NCBI RefSeq assembly: GCF_010233585.1
Contig: NZ_CP045997.1
Coordinates: 9,379,099-9,443,098 of the forward strand
Reading direction: 5' to 3'
Source: Spirosoma endbachense
Lineage (GTDB): Bacteria; Bacteroidota; Bacteroidia; Cytophagales; Spirosomataceae
Length of the DNA stretch: 64,000 nt
Positions within the stretch are counted from its first letter, which is position 1. The number at the start of each line of letters is the position of its first letter. This document shows, piece by piece, positions 16,905 to 24,579 of this stretch. Made by a program: the position numbers and the translations under genes. The notes below the pieces were generated by a model, which was not told the DNA's origin, made no database searches, and saw only the letters and a list, made by a program, of their open reading frames with translations.

Positions 16905-18380
16905 TTAAGGCAGTTGCGTTTCTGGATTCGTTCCGGCCAAATACCACAGAGAAGCTACCGCTTTCTGGTGCTTTGTTCGTAACTCCGCCAGTTTTATTTC
17001 CAGCTCGATTAGTTTAGATTCCCGGCTGTTAACCAGAAAAAGCGAACTTTCGCCCAGCTCGAATTTCTGTTGTTCAGCTTGTAGCAGCGTACGCTGATTC
17101 AGCACGGTTTGCTGCTGAATGCTGATTTGACTTTTCAGCGCGTTCAACTCGTTCCAGGAGGTTTGCACCTCGTTTTCGATGTCGCGTAAGGTCTGTTTCT
17201 GCGCTAATTTGAGCTGCTGGGTTTTAAGTTGAACCTGGCGAAGTTTCCCCCGCTCCTTCCGTAGAAACAAAGGGAATGTCAGATCGACCCCAATCTTGTG
17301 ATTATCAGTCCGAAACGAGTAATAGCTGGTCCAGTCATAGCCAAGGCCGGGCTGTGGAGTACGACTCAGAAGGCTGGCATTTAGTGCTAGCTGGGGCTGT
17401 AGTAACGACCGCTGAAAGCGTTCTTCGAGGGCAAGCTGACGACCTTTTGTCGTTAGTTTTAACAGTTCCGGGTGTTGTGCGATGGCTCGGCCAAGCAGGT
17501 TATGCAGAAAATCGTCGGGAATATGGTCAACTAAAATGGACTGAGGCACGACTGACGGAGGTATTTCTACTGGTTTAGGCTGTCCGCTCACCTCATCGCT
17601 GTTCCATAAAAAGACGCTTAGCCGCAAACGGGCATTGTTCAGGTTTACCTCGGCCTGCTGGAGTTGAACAAGCCGGTCCTGCGTTGTAATAAGGGCTTCG
17701 GTGGTGTCAATAGCGGCGGCATCGCCCAGCAAGGCTCGCTGTTGCACCGCCCGAAACCGCGTTTGGGCAAGCTGGTAGCCCGCCTGAAGCAGTTGAAACT
17801 GTTGGTGAGCCAGATACCATTCCCAATACGTTTTAGTGGCCTCATAGAGCGTTTTGTTGATCAGCTTCAATCGGTCGGCATCGGCCAGCGTCACGGCCAG
17901 TTGTGCCTGACGTAAGGCATTTCGCCGGGCATCGATCAGCAGCCCCTGCCCAATCGGTACCCGAATACCCAGCGTAGCTAGACCCGTTTCAGGTACACGA
18001 TCTTCCGGGTTAACGTACTCGCCCCGATTCCGATCGTACGTCATTTTCAAATCAATACCAGCGGGGCGGATCGGGATGCTTACGCCCGACTGCCACTTGT
18101 CGTAATACAGGCTATTGCCAAATTCTTTCCGGTCATAAGCTGAAAAAAGCTTGGGATCGAAAGCGCCCCGTGCCTGCAGCACTTCCTGCTGCGCTTCACT
18201 ATTCAGCAGAGAAGCCTGTTTCACTAGCGGATGATAGTCAAGGATGGCCCGGTAAAAATCGGCGACCCAAAAAACGGTTGAATTGGTGCTATCAACTGAT
18301 TGTCCACTCAATTGAGCACTGGCCATCAAGGGGAGCCGACCCAGCAGCAACAAACCTATACCCATCACAAACGTCCTCAT
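16905..18380 (-). CDS. TolC family outer membrane efflux protein
   Basis: 491 residues from the ATG at 18378-18380, which overlaps the HlyD stop as ATGA; an upstream frame extension is only open sequence inside the HlyD gene. Signal peptide MRTFVMGIGLLLLGRLPLMA. Two outer membrane efflux repeats are visible: long amphipathic helices such as ALRQAQLAVTLADADRLKLI and TQQLKLAQKQTLRDIENEVQ, with strand segments in each. It forms the trimeric outer membrane duct of the tripartite pump encoded with the HlyD and ABC genes. Confidence 0.92.
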   Translation of the reverse strand: MRTFVMGIGLLLLGRLPLMASAQLSGQSVDSTNSTVFWVADFYRAILDYHPLVKQASLLNSEAQQEVLQARGAFDPKLFSAYDRKEFGNSLYYDKWQSGVSIPIRPAGIDLKMTYDRNRGEYVNPEDRVPETGLATLGIRVPIGQGLLIDARRNALRQAQLAVTLADADRLKLINKTLYEATKTYWEWYLAHQQFQLLQAGYQLAQTRFRAVQQRALLGDAAAIDTTEALITTQDRLVQLQQAEVNLNNARLRLSVFLWNSDEVSGQPKPVEIPPSVVPQSILVDHIPDDFLHNLLGRAIAQHPELLKLTTKGRQLALEERFQRSLLQPQLALNASLLSRTPQPGLGYDWTSYYSFRTDNHKIGVDLTFPLFLRKERGKLRQVQLKTQQLKLAQKQTLRDIENEVQTSWNELNALKSQISIQQQTVLNQRTLLQAEQQKFELGESSLFLVNSRESKLIELEIKLAELRTKHQKAVASLWYLAGTNPETQLP

Positions 18381-19729
18381 TTCTTCTTCTCCTCTTTTGG
18401 CTCTTGTTGTAAACTCGGCGGGAAGCCGTTCAACTGCCGCCATAATTCATACCAAATGGGCACATCATCGAGCATGACCCAGCCAAACACCCCGGAACCC
18501 ACGCGCAACTGGTTCGGCCAGGGTTGATCGCCTGACCGACTTTTAGGTTTAATCAGTAAGCGATACTTCCCATTCACACTATTGATGGCATCAATTACGG
18601 CAACCTCGCCCCCAAACGTGCCCACAGCGACGGACGGCCAGCCCGAAAACTGAATAGCCGGCCAGCCATCGAACTTAAGTCGAACCATACGCCCCCGCTG
18701 AATCAAGGGAACATCCATTGGCCGGACGTATAATTCAACCGCAACGGAGGGATTAGCAGGCTGCAACGTAACAATGGATTCGCCTTCCTTGATCATCTCG
18801 CCAATACCCGCTTTCAGGGACCGCACGATGTAGCCGTCCTGGGGTGCCCGAACCACGTAGAGACCGCGCCGGACATCGACGCTGCTTATTTTGTTTCGTA
18901 GTTTAGCGATCTCGCCGGAGGCTTCGGCCTGATACGATACCGCCGAACTGCGGTCTGACAGCGATTTCGCTATTTTTTCCTGATAATCGGCCTGAATGGT
19001 GCTCAGATCGAGTTGGGCGTTGATCAGTTCCTGCCGCGCACCGTTGAGTTTGTTTTCCTGCGCAATTACTTTGGCATAGTCCTCCTGCACCTTCAGCCGA
19101 CGCGTTTCCAGATCGGTTAGGGAGAACAGGCCGTTTGTATAGCCTTTTTCGAAGCGATCCAGCCGGTCGAGCGCAATCTGATAGTTTTTCCGGATGGCGA
19201 TCAGATCCGTACTATCGCTGGCAACTTTAAATTCACTCTGACGGACTTTGTTACGGGCTGATGCGAGCTTAACCGTCAGAGCTTTTCGAAGCGCAGCCAT
19301 CTGTTCCTCCAGGGCTGAAATTTTAACGCTTGTTGCCGTCAGGCTCCCTTGTTTCGCCCCGAGTTGTTCATCGAGCCGCTGAGGGAGTTTTGGATCAAAA
19401 TAATCGTCCTTTACATCGGAGATAACTAGCAACGTATCGCCTTTTTTTACCGCCTGACCTTCCTGAATTTTCCAGCGTTCGATACGTCCTGCAATAGCAT
19501 TTTGTATCGTTTGCGGGCGATCCTGTGGGTTTAGGGCCGTTACACCCCCCTCCCCATTGATCGTCTGCTGCCAGGGCAAAAACAGCACGGCCAGACAAAT
19601 AAGCAAAAGCGCAAGCATCCATCGCCCCAGCCGTCGACCTGCGTCGGGCTGGGGCAGCGAACGTAGCGTTTTGAGCGGATAATGGTTAAACAACTGTTCG
19701 TCTACCCGCTGATTCGATAGGTTAAGCAT
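18377..19729 (-). CDS. HlyD family periplasmic adaptor
   Basis: 450 residues. A cytoplasmic N-terminus is followed by one transmembrane helix at about 35-52 (WMLALLLICLAVLFLPW). Then come a biotinyl-lipoyl-like half (AGRIERWKIQEGQAVKKGDT), a long coiled-coil hairpin at about 140-290, the second lipoyl half (YVVRAPQDGYIVRSLKAGIG) and a beta-barrel domain. It links the inner membrane unit to TolC. The start overlaps the ABC gene's end by 8 nt and its stop overlaps the TolC start, so the three are translationally coupled. Confidence 0.93.
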   Translation of the reverse strand: MLNLSNQRVDEQLFNHYPLKTLRSLPQPDAGRRLGRWMLALLLICLAVLFLPWQQTINGEGGVTALNPQDRPQTIQNAIAGRIERWKIQEGQAVKKGDTLLVISDVKDDYFDPKLPQRLDEQLGAKQGSLTATSVKISALEEQMAALRKALTVKLASARNKVRQSEFKVASDSTDLIAIRKNYQIALDRLDRFEKGYTNGLFSLTDLETRRLKVQEDYAKVIAQENKLNGARQELINAQLDLSTIQADYQEKIAKSLSDRSSAVSYQAEASGEIAKLRNKISSVDVRRGLYVVRAPQDGYIVRSLKAGIGEMIKEGESIVTLQPANPSVAVELYVRPMDVPLIQRGRMVRLKFDGWPAIQFSGWPSVAVGTFGGEVAVIDAINSVNGKYRLLIKPKSRSGDQPWPNQLRVGSGVFGWVMLDDVPIWYELWRQLNGFPPSLQQEPKEEKKK

Positions 19730-20720
19730 GAGTATCGGTTTCCAAAGGTAAATCCGTTACCGTTGCAATCTTTTCAACGGCGGTTAGTAAATCAAATACG
19801 GTGTCGATGCCGGAGATGAGCTTCTCGACCGAACTGGTAATCAGAACGATGACCAGTTCAGCCGCAACGAATTGGCCTAAAGCCATCTCCCGGCCAACAA
19901 CCAGAGCCGTCCCCAAAATCAGTAAGCCACCCGTAACGATCGTTTTGAAGGCCACTCCGCTGTAGAAAAACCGCTTTAACACCCGGAAGTGCGCATTTCG
20001 ATGCGTTACGTAAGAAGCGACCAATTCGTCCATCTGATCAATTGGCTCCAGCGCATCCTCATGCCCGCGATACCGGGGCAGATCGCGGGCATGATCTTCC
20101 AGCCAGGCAACCACTTTGTATTTATACTTCGACTCCTCAAGACTGGTACGCAGCCCCCGCGGCCCATAAATCCAGCTGATTCCCGTAATAGACAACAGTG
20201 TAAATAAACCGAATGCCAGAAATACGGGGTGATAGAACGACAGCAGGATGATACCAAACAGAATTTGCATGGCAGCCGCCGTCAGGTCGATAAGTAGTTT
20301 GGGCAGCCCTTTCTGAATGGTCAGTACGTCGAAGAAGCGGTTCATCAATTCGGGTGGGTAATAGCCTGATAAAGCGCTCGGTTCGATACGGGGTAGGCGG
20401 TAGGTAAATTCAAAAGCAGCTTTGGCAAAAATCCGTTGCTGAAGCACTTCAACCAGCGTCATCTGCCCCACCAACAGCAGGCCCGTCGCCAAAACGCCCA
20501 GTATTACAACGCCAATTAGGACGTATACTGAACTGAACACGAGCCCGCCCGATACCAGATTAAATATGGCCTGAATACCAAGGGGTAACGACAGGCTAAT
20601 GAAGCCGGTCACCAGGGCGTAGAGGTAGATATAACTAATGTCTTTTTTCTCGGTTCCCAGTAACCTAAGTAACCGCTGAACGGACGAGGGAGGGCCTTGA
20701 TACGATGAAATTGTCGACAT
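19722..20720 (-). CDS. ABC exporter transmembrane subunit lacking an ATPase domain
   Basis: 332 residues from the ATG at 20718-20720. An in-frame ATG at 20762 would add 14 residues but overlaps the operator. The sequence is an ABC type-1 transmembrane domain of six helices, with the coupling-helix region LMNRFFDVLTIQKGLPKLLI. It stops after TAVEKIATVTDLPLE, where normal exporters continue into the nucleotide-binding domain. There is no Walker A, signature or Walker B, and no separate ATPase gene in the operon. N-terminal residues do not resemble a C39 peptidase. Confidence 0.85.
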   Translation of the reverse strand: MSTISSYQGPPSSVQRLLRLLGTEKKDISYIYLYALVTGFISLSLPLGIQAIFNLVSGGLVFSSVYVLIGVVILGVLATGLLLVGQMTLVEVLQQRIFAKAAFEFTYRLPRIEPSALSGYYPPELMNRFFDVLTIQKGLPKLLIDLTAAAMQILFGIILLSFYHPVFLAFGLFTLLSITGISWIYGPRGLRTSLEESKYKYKVVAWLEDHARDLPRYRGHEDALEPIDQMDELVASYVTHRNAHFRVLKRFFYSGVAFKTIVTGGLLILGTALVVGREMALGQFVAAELVIVLITSSVEKLISGIDTVFDLLTAVEKIATVTDLPLETDTHA

Positions 20721-20740
20721 GTATGCAATGCTAATTTTTT

Positions 20741-20757
20741 TGATAGTAATACTATCA
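20741..20757. promoter_or_regulatory. Perfect 17-bp palindrome, probable TetR operator
   Basis: TGATAGTA-A-TACTATCA lies between the efflux operon (start 20720) and the divergent TetR gene (start 20841). Size and position are classic for a TetR-family operator controlling both transcripts. Confidence 0.75.
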
Positions 20758-20840
20758 TACATGCAAACATAACTTTTATCCCCGATAAGTTTGTTTCTTT
20801 GCTAGCCGTTTTTTCTCTCAACGGTGAATACTCTAGACAA

Positions 20841-21551
20841 ATGGAATACACAGTGCTTGTACGGATGAACGAGAAGTTGTTTCTACGTGATCCGGAAAGT
20901 TCAGAGCTGGGTCGCCGAATTGTCAGGCAGGCCATTTTATTGATTGCCGAAATTGGCTTTGAGGAGATGACATTCCGCAAGCTAGCCGACCGGATTGGCA
21001 CGAAGGAAGCCAGTATTTACCGCTATTTTGAGAATAAACACCGGCTGCTGGTGTACCTGGTAGCCTGGTACTGGCAGTGGCTGGAATATCAACTCATGTT
21101 CCAGACGAACAATCTGACTAATCCGAAAGAGAAACTGGAGCGAATTGTAAAGCTTTTGCTGCTTAAGGAGCCGGCGCAATCAACCACGAAGTCCGATGCC
21201 GACGCCATAAATATACAGGCGCTTCATCGTATTGTTATCCATGAAGCGAGCAAAGCCTATTTGACTCACCATATTACGGAAGACAACCGGCAACAACTCT
21301 TCAAACCGTACAAAGATTTATGTGGTCGCATCGCCGGTATTATCCTGGAATATCGGCCCAATTACCCCTACGCCCGTTCACGAGCCAGTTCAATTATCGA
21401 GACGGCTCACTACCAGGCTTTTTTCATGCAATACCTGCCTTCCCTTACTGACTTTGGACCCCAATCTACAGACCCATTGCTCCAGGAAGACCGTTTACTC
21501 CACTTTCTAAATCATCTGTTATTCTCATCGCTGGAATCGAATACCTATTAG
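20841..21551 (+). CDS. TetR family transcriptional regulator
   Basis: 236 residues from the ATG at 20841; a TTG at 20799 is also in frame but weaker. The N-terminal HTH is clear (RRIVRQAILLIAEIGFEEMT, FRKLADRIGTKEASIYRYFE) and the C-terminal ligand domain is helical. It is divergent from the ABC/HlyD/TolC operon, with a 17-bp palindrome between them, so it most likely represses that pump and itself. Confidence 0.93.
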   Translation: MEYTVLVRMNEKLFLRDPESSELGRRIVRQAILLIAEIGFEEMTFRKLADRIGTKEASIYRYFENKHRLLVYLVAWYWQWLEYQLMFQTNNLTNPKEKLERIVKLLLLKEPAQSTTKSDADAINIQALHRIVIHEASKAYLTHHITEDNRQQLFKPYKDLCGRIAGIILEYRPNYPYARSRASSIIETAHYQAFFMQYLPSLTDFGPQSTDPLLQEDRLLHFLNHLLFSSLESNTY

Positions 21552-21621
21552 ATTCGGCGTTTTTTTGGCAAAGGCAGCCCTGGATAAAATCCGATCCGTC
21601 GAATACATTCCCCTTTTACAC

Positions 21622-21659
21622 TGTCTTGTCCTGATTTTATTCGGACGTTTTCGTGAACG
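21622..21659. repeat. 38-bp dispersed repeat, copy 1
   Basis: TGTCTTGTCCTGATTTTATT followed by CGGACGTTTTCGTGAACG. It matches 61559-61596 over 38 bp with two mismatches. It contains a GTCC...GGAC dyad. It lies 71 bp after the TetR stop in a non-coding gap. Confidence 0.75.
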
Positions 21660-21835
21660 ATTTTTGTCTATGTTTAAGCTTATTTCAATGTATTCATTTA
21701 CAATATATTAGAGCTTAAATATGTTCAGTTATGTTACCCTTTACCTGAACGATTTCAAGGTTGACACGACCTAAATCTTATCGTATCATCTAGAAAATGT
21801 AAATCATTGGTACAACCCGTTTTAAAGTAGATGGG

Positions 21836-22765
21836 TTAGGGGGTATATGTCACAGCCATATGGACCTTAACTAACCTAACCAAAGCCTGTACCAAAGGCG
21901 TTAATGGTTCGGTTTTGTGGATCAGCACATGCTGGATAACGATCTTTCTGAAGGGCGTTCCATCATTGTTCAGGATGGGCATGGATAGTAGATTTGGTTC
22001 CTGTTGCAGATCCAGCGAAGCCGGTATGAACGCAATCCCTTTCCCCATTCGAACCATACTTTTCAGCAACTCAAAAGAAGGAACATGCTGCACGATGCTA
22101 CTAGCCCGATTGACATTGGCCTGGCGGCAAATTTCCTCGGCCTGGCCAAAAAATACCCCAGCCTCCCGCCCCACATCAATCCACTTTTGGCCCTGTAACT
22201 GCTCCAGACGGATGCCCGTTTGAGTGGACAGCGGGTGGCTTCTGTTCATCAGGATGGTGTAATTGATTTCGGCATACGTTGTTGCCGTCAAGCCTTCATG
22301 GACTAATGGCAGCACAGTCATTCCCAGATCCAACCGGTCTGTAGCCACCCATTCCTGCACCTGAGTTGTATTGGGTAATTCGACCAGTTTGACGGATAAC
22401 GCAGGGAAGTGCGTGGCAAACAGGTCGAGCATCCCCACGATTCGTTCAGGTAGGATCAGTTTGAAAACGCCCAGCGTGACGGCCGACTGTTTCGTTTCTA
22501 CTTGCCGAACGTTTTGAATCGCTTGTTCACTGAGATGAAGGATATTTTTGGCATCAACCAAAAAAAGTGCCCCCGCCTGGGTCAGTTCCACCTGATGCCA
22601 TTTAGTTCGTTTAATTCGATCAAACAGGTCAACGCCCAGTTCACTTTCCAATAGCTTAATCTGCTGACTTAGGGCCGACTGGCTTACAAATAGTTGCCGG
22701 GCTGCGTGGCCAAAGTGCAGGGTCTCGGCCACCCCGACAAAATAGGTTAACTGTCTTAAATCCAT
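21836..22765 (-). CDS. LysR family transcriptional regulator
   Basis: 309 residues. N-terminal winged HTH (LTYFVGVAETLHFGHAARQL, FVSQSALSQQIKLLESELGV) and a C-terminal periplasmic-binding-like effector domain from about residue 90. It is divergent from the carboxylesterase gene at 22914 and probably regulates it and the rhamnosidase downstream. Confidence 0.93.
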   Translation of the reverse strand: MDLRQLTYFVGVAETLHFGHAARQLFVSQSALSQQIKLLESELGVDLFDRIKRTKWHQVELTQAGALFLVDAKNILHLSEQAIQNVRQVETKQSAVTLGVFKLILPERIVGMLDLFATHFPALSVKLVELPNTTQVQEWVATDRLDLGMTVLPLVHEGLTATTYAEINYTILMNRSHPLSTQTGIRLEQLQGQKWIDVGREAGVFFGQAEEICRQANVNRASSIVQHVPSFELLKSMVRMGKGIAFIPASLDLQQEPNLLSMPILNNDGTPFRKIVIQHVLIHKTEPLTPLVQALVRLVKVHMAVTYTP

Positions 22766-22779
22766 CCCTTAACCGCTGA

Positions 22780-22796
22780 TTATCCGGCAATGATAA
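22780..22796. promoter_or_regulatory. LysR-type T-N11-A box
   Basis: TTATC-CGGCAAT-GATAA is a dyad with T-N11-A spacing, 15 bp upstream of the lysR start and in front of the divergent esterase operon. A second TTATC...GATAA pair lies at 22824-22856. Typical placement for LysR binding; inferred. Confidence 0.5.
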
Positions 22797-22913
22797 ACGA
22801 AATAACTTAGGTAATTAGTTTTACTTATCACTATGTTAGAAAATAGAATAAGATAAAGTAGGAGACATTGGCTTTACTAGATATAAAAAATAGACGACTA
22901 TACGACCAACCTG

Positions 22914-24575
22914 ATGAACAGCTTACACCGACGAGATTTTTTAACCCGTTTGACGCTGGCTACGGCCGCTTTGGCTACACCTCGTTATGGGTTTTCAAAT
23001 GTTAGCAGAGCCGACGAATTTGTCGAGGTATCAACCACCCACGGTCGCCTGAAGGGGGCACGAAGCGAGGGGGTGACTACGTTTAAGGGCATACCCTACG
23101 CGGGACGTATTTCGGGCGATCGGCGCTTTCGGCGGCCCGCTTTGCTCGAACCCTGGACGGGCGTGCGGGATGCCCTTCAGTTCGGCGCACCCGCCATTCA
23201 GCCGCCCCGGCGCAATGAACCAGCTCCCGCAGAAGATTGTCTGTTCCTGAATGTGTGGACACCGGCCAGCGACAATCGCAAAAGACCGGTGATGTTCTAC
23301 AGTCACGGGGGTGGATTTGTGGGTGGTTCTGGCGCATCAGGTGGGCAAGATGGGTCGAACCTGGCCCGCAACTTCGATGTGGTGGTCGTAGAAACAAACC
23401 ACCGGCTGGGGCTTTTTGGCTTTCTTTACCTGGATGATATTGCCGGTCCCGACTTTGCTGGTTCGGGTAATATGGGGATGCTCGATATTGCGGCGGGTTT
23501 GAAATGGGTGCACGACAACATTGCCCAGTTTGGGGGCGATCCTAATAACGTGATGATCTGGGGCGAATCGGGTGGTGGAGCCAAAACATCCTGCCTTTAT
23601 GCCATGCCCGAAGCGGCTCCCTATTTCAATAAGGCGTCTATCGAAAGTGGGCCGGGGGTTCGCATGACACCTAAAGAAGTAGCCGCTGAAACGACGGCCA
23701 TGCTACTTAAGGAGTTGAATATTGCGCCTAAAGACTGGCGAAAGCTCCTGGACGTACCGGCGGCTGATTTGCTGGCGATGCAGAACAAGTTGCCGTTTGT
23801 GCCGCCGTTTCAGGAGAAGAATCGCAATCAGGGCATGATGCGCCGTAATTACGGTGGGTTCGGGCCGGTGGTGGATGGAGTGGTCCTCCCACATCATCCC
23901 TTCGACCCGACTGCACCTGCCATTTCACAAAACAAGCCGTTGCTGGTTGGCTGGAACGAAGACGAGTACACTTTCTTCGCCTGGGAGCGTAAAGACACCG
24001 AGTTTGCCAAACTGGACTTCGAGAGTTTACCCAAAAAACTGGAAGCCCAATACGGAGCGGACGCTGGTCGGATTGTCGATACCTACCGTAAAGCAAACCC
24101 AAATGCGTCGGCCCCGGATATTTTTATTGCGGTTTCTTCCATCACTATGATGGGGCTAGGCTCCGTCGATATAGCCGAGAAAAAAGTCAAGCAGGGCGGA
24201 GCACCCGTGTATCTGTATAATTTTGGGTATAAGTCCGAAAAGAAGATTCCCGGTACGGACTATCCGATGGGTACGCCCCACGCGATGGATATTTCGTTTA
24301 AATTCAACAACGAGTTGCCCCCCCGCGACGGGTCAGCTCCCAAAGAGAGTTTCTTCGGCGGTAATCGGCCCGAGCGATTTGTGGCTTCCCGCCACTTCGC
24401 TGAGCTGTGGACCACCTTCGCCCGGATGGGGAAGCCAGCCGCCAAAGATGTTCCTGCTTGGCCAGCCTACAACCTCAACACCCGTCCCACCATGCGCATC
24501 GATGCCACCTGCGAAGTCATCGATAACCGTTTTAGTCAGGAGCTGGCCCTGTGGCGGTCACTCGGAAAACTATAG
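22914..24575 (+). CDS. Type B carboxylesterase with Tat-type leader
   Basis: 553 residues. The leader MNSLHRRDFLTRLTLATAAL suggests Tat export. The carboxylesterase type B pattern is complete: EDCLFLNVWTP, the oxyanion-hole VMFYSHGGGFVGG, and the nucleophile Ser219 in GESGGG. The Asp/Glu and His of the triad lie in the C-terminal half; the GTPHAMDISFKF segment holds a likely catalytic His. It hydrolyses carboxylic esters, in this setting possibly acyl groups on plant glycans. The rhamnosidase gene starts 4 nt later, so they form an operon. Confidence 0.92.
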   Translation: MNSLHRRDFLTRLTLATAALATPRYGFSNVSRADEFVEVSTTHGRLKGARSEGVTTFKGIPYAGRISGDRRFRRPALLEPWTGVRDALQFGAPAIQPPRRNEPAPAEDCLFLNVWTPASDNRKRPVMFYSHGGGFVGGSGASGGQDGSNLARNFDVVVVETNHRLGLFGFLYLDDIAGPDFAGSGNMGMLDIAAGLKWVHDNIAQFGGDPNNVMIWGESGGGAKTSCLYAMPEAAPYFNKASIESGPGVRMTPKEVAAETTAMLLKELNIAPKDWRKLLDVPAADLLAMQNKLPFVPPFQEKNRNQGMMRRNYGGFGPVVDGVVLPHHPFDPTAPAISQNKPLLVGWNEDEYTFFAWERKDTEFAKLDFESLPKKLEAQYGADAGRIVDTYRKANPNASAPDIFIAVSSITMMGLGSVDIAEKKVKQGGAPVYLYNFGYKSEKKIPGTDYPMGTPHAMDISFKFNNELPPRDGSAPKESFFGGNRPERFVASRHFAELWTTFARMGKPAAKDVPAWPAYNLNTRPTMRIDATCEVIDNRFSQELALWRSLGKL

Positions 24576-24579
24576 CTGA

